Source: Phycisphaerae bacterium
Lineage (GTDB): Bacteria; Planctomycetota; Phycisphaerae; Sedimentisphaerales; Anaerobacaceae
Reading direction: 5' to 3'
DNA: 13,661 nt
NCBI GenBank assembly: GCA_030667885.1
Contig: DAOUVA010000049.1
Span: 1 to 13,661, forward strand
Position numbers and translations under genes: made by a program
Notes under the pieces: generated by a model
Database searches by the model: none
Told to the model about the DNA's origin: nothing
The model's input: the letters and a program-made list of their open reading frames with translations, nothing else
Shown: positions 1 to 6,530 of the stretch, one piece after another
Layout of the letters: each line of letters begins with the position of its first letter
Numbering within the stretch: position 1 is the stretch's first letter

Positions 1-399
1 GAATGGTTCTGGAGGAATGTCCAGAACAATACAACCGTAGTACCTGATACCAGGCAAACCGAAGGCAGACCCGTTAGTACAAATACCATACCTGTGTTGG
101 GCGATTCCACATGGTATGATTCCTGGCCTCGCCATACCGATTCACCGTCGCTGAATATGGATGCCTTTGGCATAGGCGATACGGGCACCTCGGGCGAAAT
201 GAACCATTTTTGCATCAACCGGCATGATGGATTCGTTAACCTCCTTTTCATGGACTGGTCCGCAAGAAGTGTAGGACTCAAGGAATTGTGGACGTTGAAA
301 TGGCATCGTTCGTATATCACAACCGGTCCGTGGACAAAAGCCGGCCAGGTACTGCCCAGTGACTGGCCCCAATGGCTGCAGCGATTTAAAGATTACTAA
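1..399 (+). CDS. Pseudopilin-like protein (C-terminal part), cut by the window edge
   Basis: The frame is open from base 1 to the TAA at 397-399, so only the last 132 residues are visible and the start lies outside the window. The visible part holds 'RHTDSPSLN', then 'NRHDGFVNLLFMDWSARSVG' and 'LKELWTLKWHRSY', and ends in 'WPQWLQRFKDY'. I recognise this ending from the many prepilin-type (type II secretion / DUF1559-like, H-X9-DG) proteins of Phycisphaerae, whose first 30 residues carry the N-terminal methylation motif and one membrane helix; that part is not visible here. Such proteins are thought to be pseudopilins or exported surface proteins of unknown substrate. An in-frame GTG at 94 is unlikely to be the start because the frame continues upstream with sensible sequence. 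The gene is followed directly by a terminator, so it is the last gene of its transcript. Family assignment is from memory; function is not resolved. Confidence 0.65.
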   Translation, partial: EWFWRNVQNNTTVVPDTRQTEGRPVSTNTIPVLGDSTWYDSWPRHTDSPSLNMDAFGIGDTGTSGEMNHFCINRHDGFVNLLFMDWSARSVGLKELWTLKWHRSYITTGPWTKAGQVLPSDWPQWLQRFKDY

Positions 400-413
400 A
401 ATTATCTGCTGAA

Positions 414-447
414 TAAAAAAAGGCCGGCTTAATAAACCGGCTTTTTT
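414..447. terminator. Bidirectional intrinsic terminator
   Basis: A GCCGG (423-427) / CCGGC (437-441) stem, extended by T-A pairs towards a three-base loop, is flanked by a run of A on the left (415-421) and six T on the right (442-447). Read on the plus strand it ends the pseudopilin-like gene 15 bases after its stop. Read on the minus strand the A run becomes a U run and can end the regulator gene that points towards it from 566. Confidence 0.85.
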
Positions 448-565
448 ATTGGCTCTGTCTCGTCACTCAGATAGCCACCCGCCTGATAAGTTCAGACTCA
501 GACATATATCTTTCAAACGCAAAAATATAGGTGACCGCTGACGAGGTTCTATTAGATGTGTGGGG

Positions 566-1144
566 CTAATAAATAATTGCCGTGGCTTCTTCAATCCTTC
601 TGATGACCTCTTTGGCATCAGCGGAATAAGGTACGTAACCGTCAAAGCCCTTTTGCAACAAAGCCTCAGACTCAGATTCACTCAAATTGTTCACGAGTGC
701 TATAATCTTAATAGTCCTCAAATCCTCATGCGTATGAATGCATTCGCAAATGCTCATCGCATTTATGTCCTCAGACAAAAGGCTTACAAGCAAAACATGA
801 GGGGCAAATTTATGAACTATCGCACCGGTACCAAAATTGCTCCGGACGGTCTTGACTTCGTAGTCTGCTTCGCTTCGCAAAACTTCCGCCAAAGCCGATG
901 CAGTCTTATCGTTGCTGTCCGCTACAAGTACCCGGATTTTGCCCACCGGAAGTGCCGAGGTAGGCATATTATGCACCTTCATAAACCGAATCAGCTCGCT
1001 CACAGGTATTCGCCGGTCCTTGCTGCCTGGTATGCGATAGCCCTTGAGTTGACCGTTATCAAACCACTTCGAGACCGTTCGGGGAGCTACGTGACAAATC
1101 TTGGCTACGTCGCCCGTCGTTAGTACGTCTTTGCCTTTTGCCAT
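566..1144 (-). CDS. HTH regulator with a degenerate receiver domain
   Basis: A 192-residue protein from ATG 1144, preceded by AGGA at a good distance. An in-frame ATG at 1177 adds 11 residues but has no ribosome binding site. Residues 8-57 ('LTTGDVAKICHVAPRTVSKW', then 'G.LKGYRIPGSKDRRIPVSELIRFM') form a MerR/excisionase-type winged helix-turn-helix. Residues 69-190 read as a CheY-like receiver: strand 1 'IRVLVADSND', strand 3 'HVLLVSLLS', strand 5 and loop 'GFDGYVPYS'. The phospho-acceptor Asp of strand 3 is Ser121, the switch Thr/Ser position reads 'ALVNN', and the conserved Lys is replaced in 'VPYS'. The protein therefore probably binds DNA without phosphorylation control, perhaps sensing a ligand or partner through the pseudo-receiver. 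No kinase gene is nearby. It is divergent from the sugar aminotransferase at 1446 across about 300 bases and may regulate it or itself; this is inference. Confidence 0.8.
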   Translation of the reverse strand: MAKGKDVLTTGDVAKICHVAPRTVSKWFDNGQLKGYRIPGSKDRRIPVSELIRFMKVHNMPTSALPVGKIRVLVADSNDKTASALAEVLRSEADYEVKTVRSNFGTGAIVHKFAPHVLLVSLLSEDINAMSICECIHTHEDLRTIKIIALVNNLSESESEALLQKGFDGYVPYSADAKEVIRRIEEATAIIY

Positions 1145-1445
1145 TTCAAGATTCCTGCCACTACGAATGATATTCAAACCGTATGTTTAATCGGTTCTAA
1201 ATCGAAGGTTGTTTAACATTCAAAATGCAATTTTTAAGTCCTCACCGTTTTATTTCGCAAAATCGCTATAGAAGTAACAAATAAACATTTATTCCGTCAG
1301 TACTACGTCCGATAAAGACAAAGAGCTTTTCGATTTCAGAGAGAAACCGCGGATATGCAATTGTTGCTCCGCAAACATCGAGTACTCAAAATATCTTTGA
1401 TTTATCTGCCGATAGCGGTACAATTTTGGAAAAGGAGCTTTATAT
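1145..1445. other. Divergent intergenic region, regulator / aminotransferase
   Basis: This AT-rich stretch must hold the start signals for both divergent genes. On the plus side a candidate promoter is listed separately. For the regulator I find no convincing -35/-10 pair. GTTTAA occurs near 1184 and again near 1211, and ATTCAAAC (about 1171-1178) faces GTTTAAT (about 1184-1190) as an imperfect inverted repeat. These could be operator half-sites for the HTH protein but are too weak to claim. No RNA gene or further reading frame stands out. Confidence 0.4.
1397..1424 (+). promoter_or_regulatory. Candidate sigma-70-type promoter of the DegT-type gene
   Basis: TTGATT (1397-1402) and TACAAT (1419-1424) are separated by 16 bases; the -10 matches the consensus at five of six positions and the -35 at four. 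Transcription would start near 1431, just before the AAGGAG ribosome binding site (1432-1437), giving a very short leader. The short leader makes this tentative. Confidence 0.3.
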
Positions 1446-2570
1446 ATGCAGATACATTTGTCTCGGCCGGACATAACCGCCAAAGAAATCGAAGCGGTCT
1501 GTGAGGTGCTTCGCGGCCCCGATCTTTCGCTCGGGCCTAAGTTAACGGAATTTGAAAAGGCTTTTACCGACTACACCGGCTCAAAGCGGGCGGTTGCCGT
1601 CAATAGCGGAACCAGCGGGCTGTTCCTGTCTATGCTGGCTCTGGGAATCGCACCGGGTGATGAAGTTATTACAACACCCTTCACTTTCATTGCCTCAGCG
1701 TCTTCTATCATGATGGCCGGCGCAAAACCCGTCTTTGTCGATATTGACCCGGAAAACCTTAATATAGACACTGCGAAAATCGAAGCTCGAATTACAGACC
1801 GGACAAAAGCCATTTTACCCGTGGAGGTTTTCGGCAATCCTGCCGGCCTCGACAAGGTCTCTGAAATTGCTCAAAAACACAATTTGTTCGTAATAGAAGA
1901 CAGTTGCGAAGCCCTCGGTTCTGAATTGAACGGAAAAAAGGCCGGAACATTCGGCTCGATGAGCGTATTCGGCTTCTATCCGAACAAGCAGATAACCACC
2001 GGAGAAGGCGGGATGATTCTGACCGACAACGATTCTCTGGCCGATATGTGCGTATCACTTCGAAATCAGGGAAGGGCCCCGGACGGCACATGGCTCGGCC
2101 ATGACAGACTCGGCTATAATTTCCGCCTGAGTGATATAAATTGTGCGCTCGGAATCGTCCAGCTATCGAGAATAGACCAAATCAAAGCAAAACGCATGCA
2201 GGTCGCGAAATGGTATCAGCAAATGCTCGCGGATGAGTCCAGACTTATTGTGCCAACCGAGCCCGATGGCTGTGATATGAGTTGGTTTGTCTTTGTCGTT
2301 CGGCTGGCTCATGGCTTTACTTTGGACCACCGGGAGAGTATTCTCCGCGCCATGAGAAACGAAAACATCCAGGTCAGCAATTATTTCCTTCCTGTGCACC
2401 TCCAGCCCTTTATGGTCGAGACATTCGGATATAAACAGGGTGATTTCCCCATTACTGAAGCTGTCTGCAAAAGCACTATCGCCCTGCCGTTTCATAACAA
2501 TCTGACTAAGGATGAAGTGGCAATTGTCTGCAAAACATTGAAAGAAGTTTTGGATAAAAATCAGCCGTAG
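1446..2570 (+). CDS. DegT/DnrJ/EryC1/StrS-type PLP sugar aminotransferase
   Basis: A 374-residue protein, the usual length of this family, started by ATG 1446 after AAGGAG with an 8-base gap. These fold-type I PLP enzymes transfer an amino group, usually from glutamate, to a keto-sugar nucleotide in the cytoplasm, giving amino sugars for surface polysaccharides or glycans. Visible marks: N-terminal 'LSRPDIT', cofactor-binding 'NSGTSGLFL' (53-61), 'DEVITTPFTFIASAS' (72-86), 'EDSCEALGS' (151-159) with Asp152 placed to contact the pyridine nitrogen, the Schiff-base Lys181 in 'FYPNKQITTGEGGMI', and 'NFRLSDINCALG' later in the chain. All expected catalytic residues are present. The substrate cannot be read from sequence. 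No other polysaccharide gene is adjacent on this strand, so it appears to be a single-gene transcript. A few relatives are dehydratases or cyclases, but the intact Lys makes an aminotransferase most likely. Confidence 0.9.
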   Translation: MQIHLSRPDITAKEIEAVCEVLRGPDLSLGPKLTEFEKAFTDYTGSKRAVAVNSGTSGLFLSMLALGIAPGDEVITTPFTFIASASSIMMAGAKPVFVDIDPENLNIDTAKIEARITDRTKAILPVEVFGNPAGLDKVSEIAQKHNLFVIEDSCEALGSELNGKKAGTFGSMSVFGFYPNKQITTGEGGMILTDNDSLADMCVSLRNQGRAPDGTWLGHDRLGYNFRLSDINCALGIVQLSRIDQIKAKRMQVAKWYQQMLADESRLIVPTEPDGCDMSWFVFVVRLAHGFTLDHRESILRAMRNENIQVSNYFLPVHLQPFMVETFGYKQGDFPITEAVCKSTIALPFHNNLTKDEVAIVCKTLKEVLDKNQP

Positions 2571-2717
2571 ATACACATCCGGCCATCTTTTACATACGCA
2601 AAATCTATCCCTGTATCACTCCCCCGGCATCCTGCTGTTTAAGAGCAAAATTGAGAACCTTATACCAATAATTCTTCGGAAAATAAGGTAAATATCGCAG
2701 TTTTTTACACTTACCGA

Positions 2718-2746
2718 TTGTCACTTGCGGCTTTGTTTATTAAATT
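2718..2746 (+). promoter_or_regulatory. Promoter of duplication copy 1
   Basis: TTGTCA (2718-2723), 17 bases, TAAATT (2741-2746). The same pair at the same spacing occurs in copy 2, which supports selection on it. Transcription would start near 2753 and give a leader of about 72 bases. Confidence 0.5.
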
Positions 2747-2768
2747 TTCAGTAGAGAAAAAGCCAAAA

Positions 2769-2790
2769 GGCTGGCCGGAGGGGACCAGCC
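2769..2790 (+). ncRNA. Leader hairpin, copy 1 (candidate cis-regulatory RNA)
   Basis: GGCTGG (2769-2774) pairs with CCAGCC (2785-2790) around a purine-rich loop containing GGAGGGGA. Copy 2 carries GGCTGA pairing with TCAGCC, so the closing pair changed from G-C to A-T while pairing was kept. The GGA in the loop and further GGA motifs next to the ribosome binding site resemble the layout of CsrA/RsmA targets. No known riboswitch class is recognised. Confidence 0.45.
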
Positions 2791-2824
2791 GGTAAAATGT
2801 GTCTTTAGGATGGGAAGAAACTTT

Positions 2825-2953
2825 ATGAGAGGTTGGAAAATCAAATTAATTTTTCTGCTGATGGTCTATCTTGGGGGTTTTGTGTGTAAAAACACTGTCA
2901 CCCCGTCGTCTTATCAAAATCCGACTAAGGGAGCCTGCGAAACATCGAAATAA
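2825..2953 (+). pseudogene. Truncated paralogue of the small membrane protein gene
   Basis: ATG 2825 opens a 42-codon frame. Its first 19 residues (MRGWKIKLIFLLMVYLGGF) match the start of the protein at 3221 (MRGWRAKLVFMLVVYFGGF). After residue 19 it has unrelated sequence (VCKNTVTPSS...) and stops at TAA 2951-2953. It keeps a promoter, the hairpin and the ribosome binding region, so it may still be expressed as a short membrane peptide. I read it as a broken duplicate because the soluble part found in the second copy is missing. A functional micropeptide is the alternative. Confidence 0.6.
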
Positions 2954-3117
2954 GTTTCGCTCAGCCATAGATATACAGTTTATTATTTGCACAAAAGCCG
3001 GCATCCATACTTCCCAACAACCTGCTCGGCCAATGCTTACGGAGAGACTCCACACCACTTCACACCGATAATTAAGCAGAAAATAACGTAAATAACGCAG
3101 TTTTTTGCACTTTACAC

Positions 3118-3146
3118 TTGGCATTCGCGGACTTTGTTATTAAATT
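3118..3146 (+). promoter_or_regulatory. Promoter of duplication copy 2
   Basis: TTGGCA (3118-3123), 17 bases, TAAATT (3141-3146), matching copy 1 in position and spacing. The expected start is near 3153, giving a leader of about 68 bases before ATG 3221. Confidence 0.5.
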
Positions 3147-3167
3147 TATTATAGAGGGAAATCCAAA

Positions 3168-3188
3168 GGCTGACGGAGGGGATCAGCC
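3168..3188 (+). ncRNA. Leader hairpin, copy 2 (candidate cis-regulatory RNA)
   Basis: GGCTGA (3168-3173) pairs with TCAGCC (3183-3188); the loop CGGAGGGGA is nearly identical to copy 1. The G-to-A and C-to-T changes relative to copy 1 compensate each other. Two more GGA motifs (3205-3207 and 3210-3212) lie by the ribosome binding site. Confidence 0.45.
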
Positions 3189-3220
3189 GATAATATATTG
3201 CTTGGGAAGGGAGAAAATTT

Positions 3221-3535
3221 ATGAGAGGATGGAGAGCTAAACTCGTTTTTATGCTGGTGGTCTATTTTGGAGGCTTTGCGACTGCAATTTATACTTTGGC
3301 GCCCGCACCTGAAAACAATGGCAATGCATCTGCTAATTCTTCGTTTTTTCGAAGTGTAAAGGCCGATGCGGAAGAAAAAGGCTCTGTTTTTTCGGCGGTT
3401 AAATCAGACGAGTTCAAAAATTCTGTGAACTCAGGATTGCAAAAGTGCTTTGAGTTTAGTAAGGACGCTGCCTGGCGTACTGCCAGATTCTTAAAGCAAC
3501 AGATTGATGAAAGACAAGCTCGAACTGATAGCTGA
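3221..3535 (+). CDS. Small single-pass membrane protein, unknown function
   Basis: A 104-residue protein with ATG 3221 preceded by GGGAG at a normal distance. Residues 1-5 are positively charged (MRGWR) and residues 7-26 are hydrophobic with small residues (KLVFMLVVYFGGFATAIYTL), which reads as a signal anchor, or an uncleaved signal, followed by 'APAPE'. Residues 30-104 are polar and probably helical and outside the cytoplasm: an alanine/serine/asparagine-rich linker, two 'FFRSVKADAEEKGSVFSAVKS'-like stretches, and a basic/acidic tail 'RFLKQQIDERQARTDS'. I recognise no family. The duplicated upstream copy and conserved leader suggest that its level is controlled after transcription begins. 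It has its own promoter and no operon partner. Confidence 0.7.
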   Translation: MRGWRAKLVFMLVVYFGGFATAIYTLAPAPENNGNASANSSFFRSVKADAEEKGSVFSAVKSDEFKNSVNSGLQKCFEFSKDAAWRTARFLKQQIDERQARTDS

Positions 3536-3545
3536 GAAAATTGCT

Positions 3546-3604
3546 GATTTACGATTTGCGATTGCCGATTGATACCGAAAACCGGAAATTGCAATTCGTA
3601 AATC
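3546..3604. repeat. Imperfect inverted repeat of the GATTTACGATTTGCGATT type
   Basis: The left arm GATTTACGATTTGCGATT (3546-3563) faces the right arm AATTGCAATTCGTAAATC (3587-3604) across 23 bases. The arms pair at all but two positions. The left part also has an internal direct periodicity (GATTT.CGATT.GCGATT.CCGATT). It may be a dispersed repeat or a weak terminator for the small membrane protein gene, but there is no T run. Confidence 0.5.
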
Positions 3605-3683
3605 GATGTTCTGACGTTCTTAATTGCAAAAGTATAATTCGTATATACGTTGCCGGGTTCTTCCGGAGGGGGGCGTATATAAA

Positions 3684-3729
3684 ATATTGAATGGCCGTGA
3701 GTCCCCCAGAGGCTCACGGCCTTCAATAT
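3684..3729. terminator. Long hairpin between convergent genes, probable bidirectional terminator
   Basis: The arm 3684-3701 (ATATTGAATGGCCGTGAG) pairs with 3713-3729 (CTCACGGCCTTCAATAT) with a single bulged T and an 11-base loop. It sits between the ends of convergent genes at 3535 and 3779. It lacks a long T run, so it could also be a processing or stability element or a small dispersed element. Bases 3730-3778 contain two further short hairpins (GCCC/GGGC and CCTC/GAGG). Confidence 0.5.
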
Positions 3730-3778
3730 ATCAAGGCAAAGCCCGAAGGGGGCCTCTGTTATGAGGTTCCCATAAGTC

Positions 3779-5758
3779 TTACAACCCGAGTTTCACTTGC
3801 TCGTTAAAGGTTCGCAACTGCACGCTTATAGTGTTTAACACCCAGTCTATATAGTGCAATTTGTGAGTGGGCCGATGGTGTCCTTCGTTCATCAGGCCTT
3901 TCCTTACGGTTTTTAAGAATCTGCTTATGGTTTGTGAGCTTATCTGAGTAGGTTCCCCAGCCCATTCCTTTAATTCTTCATATTCCAGCCGTAATTTCCT
4001 GCTCCCGCCTAACTGTTCAGCGGTTAAATAATCACCGGGATTGTAATCAAGCTGAAGACCTTTGAGACACATGATTAACGGCTCATAATTGGTCTTTTCT
4101 CCAAGACGAATAAATTTATACTGATGGACATACGTAGTCGCCTGGGCCGGCGGCTTATCTGCAATGCCCCCTCCGCCAAGATACCACCTGCGCTTGCTCG
4201 TTCTGGCAAATACAAGCTCCTCGCCATTCCCTTCTTCACTCTGTTCCCCGGCTGAATCAGACAGGGTCGATGGAAAACGATTGGAATATTGTGTTATCTC
4301 ATTGTAACCCATTCTTGAAACCCAGAATCTGCCTGTGTCCCTTCGTTCAGGACCGCCGCCGAGCAAAAGTAAGCACTTAACGAAACCCAGTGGCAATATT
4401 TGTTGATTATCGATCTGTCTTTTTCGAAGCTGGAAAGAAAGATGCAGGCTATGAGGGCGAACGTCATAGAAATTGGTTATCTCGTGTATCAACTTATTGA
4501 GAAGCCACGGATCCGAAGTTGCCGGTCGAGAAAGTTCTCCCCGAATATTCAGCCGTCCCGGGGCAAGTTCAAGAAAACCGCACCGCTGGCCCTGGTCGGC
4601 TGAGCCTGTGTGGTCGTCAATATAGCCGCCAAGTTTCCACGACAAAACATCAAGGTGAAAATCGTAGAAATACTTAAAACCGTCATACACCGGGTCACTC
4701 TTATTCTGAATGCTTCTTTGAGGCTCGACTGCCGCAGCACCAAGATTGCTTAATTCTACCTCTATTCCAAGGGGAACCAGACCGGGTTGAAGATTCGAAT
4801 GAATTCGTCTCAGCCTTGCTTGTGCAATGCGTGCATCAAACATACTATTCGATGCACGTACAGCGTATTTGATATAATCAATGAGATCGTGCTTGTCACA
4901 TGGCATTGTTTGAAGGCATTTTCTAATAATCAAATCTACGGCCTTGCTGTTTGTGTTTACCATCTGCAAAGCCACAAGAATACTGACCGACCGCTTAAAA
5001 TACCGCTCTGAAATATGCATATGCTCAAGTTCAAAACGGTATCTGGACTGGATTTTATCATCGAGCTGATTGAGCAGGACCTGTTTGATAACCATGGCCA
5101 GATAGTTGTTCATAAACGGCCTGGATTCCGGGTCACTGTATAAGTGTTTTATGCTCGGACGGGGCCGGTCAAGCTCGTGTTCGAGATAATAATCGCTGAC
5201 GGCATCGGTGTGATAATGGCTCATCACAAGATCACGCTCGGTCGTCGCGATCAGTTCCCGGTTCGCACGACGCTCCGATTCTGCGTCCGCCGTACGCTCG
5301 CCGGGCCGGACATGCCTTTTGATGAATTTCTCAATGCGTTTTCGAAGCCAAAGCTCGTGTATAAGATTAACATGGAACCTGTCGCCAAAGTGTTGCTTCA
5401 TCGAGCTGTGAGTTACCAGATAAGCCTGTGCCTTGACCGAACCGTTTGCCGTGTTGACTTTAACTATCTCTCTTTCATAACGCTTGCCTTCATACCTGTC
5501 GATTTCCGCCATCGCCCAGACGGGAATATCATAGACCACCAGGCCTTCGATTTTTGATGACGGAGCTGAAACGGCGTAGAAATAGACATTGTCCGGGCTG
5601 ACCTTTCGATAATGGTCAAGGAAGGCCGGTTCCGCCCAAACGGTCTCACCGTCAACTTTGGATGCTTTCCTGCTAAAACTTAAACCGCTGACAGATTTGA
5701 AGATTCGACTGTCCCGCAGCGAACCGTAGATGAATAGATTTACCTTTCTCTTTTTCAT
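3779..5758 (-). CDS. GGCT (gamma-glutamylcyclotransferase) domain fused to a probable amidoligase
   Basis: A large protein (659 residues from ATG 5758; TTG 5770 would add four and lies nearer an AAAGGA box overlapping the previous gene's end, so the start is uncertain). Numbering here is from the TTG. Residues 10-120 are a GGCT/AIG2 domain: 'FIYGSLRD' (13-20) forms the glycine loop and Glu94 in 'IDRYEGKRYERE' sits at the expected catalytic acid. Such domains release 5-oxoproline from gamma-glutamyl amides. Residues 125-330 are helical and charged, with no known match. Residues 331-600 show 'PLGIEVEL' (333-340), 'CGFLELAPG' (397-405) and 'HSLHLSFQL' (440-448), an order of acidic and His motifs that resembles the glutamine-synthetase/GCS-fold amidoligases, which join a carboxylate to an amine using ATP. 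GGCT domains linked to amidoligases are known from comparative genomics. It is the last gene of a four-gene unit, 9-21 bases after the GT2 gene. The GGCT call is firm; the ligase call is moderate, and the substrate is unknown. Confidence 0.75.
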   Translation of the reverse strand: MKKRKVNLFIYGSLRDSRIFKSVSGLSFSRKASKVDGETVWAEPAFLDHYRKVSPDNVYFYAVSAPSSKIEGLVVYDIPVWAMAEIDRYEGKRYEREIVKVNTANGSVKAQAYLVTHSSMKQHFGDRFHVNLIHELWLRKRIEKFIKRHVRPGERTADAESERRANRELIATTERDLVMSHYHTDAVSDYYLEHELDRPRPSIKHLYSDPESRPFMNNYLAMVIKQVLLNQLDDKIQSRYRFELEHMHISERYFKRSVSILVALQMVNTNSKAVDLIIRKCLQTMPCDKHDLIDYIKYAVRASNSMFDARIAQARLRRIHSNLQPGLVPLGIEVELSNLGAAAVEPQRSIQNKSDPVYDGFKYFYDFHLDVLSWKLGGYIDDHTGSADQGQRCGFLELAPGRLNIRGELSRPATSDPWLLNKLIHEITNFYDVRPHSLHLSFQLRKRQIDNQQILPLGFVKCLLLLGGGPERRDTGRFWVSRMGYNEITQYSNRFPSTLSDSAGEQSEEGNGEELVFARTSKRRWYLGGGGIADKPPAQATTYVHQYKFIRLGEKTNYEPLIMCLKGLQLDYNPGDYLTAEQLGGSRKLRLEYEELKEWAGEPTQISSQTISRFLKTVRKGLMNEGHHRPTHKLHYIDWVLNTISVQLRTFNEQVKLGL

Positions 5759-5779
5759 AATGTGTGTCAATCTGTCTAT

Positions 5780-6490
5780 TCAGTCCTTTCGGATTTGTCT
5801 CCACAATCTGAACAGCTCTTTAAATGCACGAAGAATTACATTAAAATTCGCTCCGGTTTGTGCCCCGGCCGTCCGCGGATAATGATGGACGCCATGTTGT
5901 TCTACACGATAACCTTTGCGAACAGCACGAGCTAAGATTTCAGCATCGATAAGGGCCCCGGTACTTACCAATTTAATACTATCAAAAATTTCCCTTTTAT
6001 ACAACTTGAATGCACAGTCGATGTCGCGGATTTTCATCCCGAACAGCAAACAAACAAGTTTCGTCCAGCACCAGGCATTGATTTTACGTACGACATTGTC
6101 CTGACGGCTCAGTCGATAGCAGCTCACAATATCGCAATGCTCCATCAAACCCAGCAGCTCCGGCATTTCTTTAATATCGAATTGCCCATCCCCGTCGGTA
6201 TAAAAAACAAGCTCTTTTGTCGATGCTTTGAAACCCGATTGCAGCGCCGCCCCATATCCAAGATTGGTCCGATGATGCACAACTTTGACCCTCTCATTTC
6301 CGCCGGCAAGCTCATCGGCAATCGCCCCCGTACTGTCGCTGCTGCCGTCGTCAACGATAATTACTTCAAAGTCAGCGTTGAGATTTTCCAGTACGCCAAG
6401 GGTCTTTTCTACTATGCCGGCGATATTGCCCTGTTCGTTATAGCATGGGAAAAAAACGCTGATAGAAACATTGTTTGCCGGCTCGGTCAT
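5780..6490 (-). CDS. GT2 family glycosyltransferase, polyprenyl-phosphate (DPM1-like) type
   Basis: About 236 residues from ATG 6490; an upstream TTG at 6502 adds four, and neither has a clear ribosome binding site. It is a GT-A fold enzyme expected to transfer a sugar (mannose, glucose or similar) from a nucleotide donor to a polyprenyl phosphate at the inner face of the membrane. Visible marks: 'FFPCYNEQGNI' near the start, nucleotide-binding 'VDDGSSD' (46-52), 'TNLGYGAALQSGF' (75-87), and the metal-binding 'TDGDGQFD' (98-105). A later 'RDIDCAFKLYKR' and 'VHHYPRTAG' segment is typical of DPM1-like enzymes. There are no C-terminal membrane helices, so it resembles the soluble, short form. 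It lies 40 bases after the large membrane protein gene and just before the GGCT-amidoligase gene. The sugar is not predictable. Confidence 0.88.
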   Translation of the reverse strand: MTEPANNVSISVFFPCYNEQGNIAGIVEKTLGVLENLNADFEVIIVDDGSSDSTGAIADELAGGNERVKVVHHRTNLGYGAALQSGFKASTKELVFYTDGDGQFDIKEMPELLGLMEHCDIVSCYRLSRQDNVVRKINAWCWTKLVCLLFGMKIRDIDCAFKLYKREIFDSIKLVSTGALIDAEILARAVRKGYRVEQHGVHHYPRTAGAQTGANFNVILRAFKELFRLWRQIRKD

Positions 6491-6530
6491 AATTAAAAAC
6501 AAAGAGCATAAAACTTATGCACTTATTTAC

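Larger units (their letters stand above)
2571..2824. other. Intergenic region leading into the duplicated leader
   Basis: No convincing terminator follows the aminotransferase stop. From 2664 onward the sequence is the first copy of a tandem duplication (see the repeat entries), containing a conserved promoter, a hairpin and a ribosome binding site. Bases 2571-2663 hold nothing I recognise. Confidence 0.5.
2664..2881 (+). repeat. Tandem duplication, copy 1 (promoter, leader, first 19 codons)
   Basis: This stretch aligns along its whole length with 3064-3277, at an offset of 396-400 bases. Shared marks in order: 'AATAATT', 'GAAAATAA.GTAAATA', 'CGCAGTTTTTT.CAC', the TTG-CA / TAAATT promoter pair, a GGCTG hairpin, and an ATG followed by homologous codons. 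Similarity stops abruptly after codon 19. Identity is high but far from complete, so the duplication is not recent. Confidence 0.85.
3064..3277 (+). repeat. Tandem duplication, copy 2 (promoter, leader, first 19 codons)
   Basis: Partner of 2664-2881. Copy 2 feeds into the intact 104-residue gene. Small insertions and deletions between the copies fall mainly in the leader, so the spacing shifts from 400 to 396 bases. The 182 bases between the copies (2882-3063) are unrelated to either. Confidence 0.85.

Noticed and set aside
560..1123. Plus-strand open frame of 187 codons over the HTH regulator
   Set aside because: It is antisense to a frame with clear HTH and receiver motifs. Its own translation shows no family signal and no ribosome binding site.
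2753..2824. Known riboswitch such as a cyclic-di-GMP aptamer in the leader
   Set aside because: The conserved core sequences of the classes I know are absent; only a single hairpin is visible.
2846..3124. Minus-strand frame of 92 codons across the duplicated region
   Set aside because: It runs antisense through the conserved promoter and the truncated paralogue, is Cys/Arg-rich, and has no ribosome binding site.
2664..3277. CRISPR-like array or insertion sequence
   Set aside because: There are only two copies, 400 bases apart, with a promoter-gene layout, no short regular spacers, no terminal inverted repeats and no transposase.
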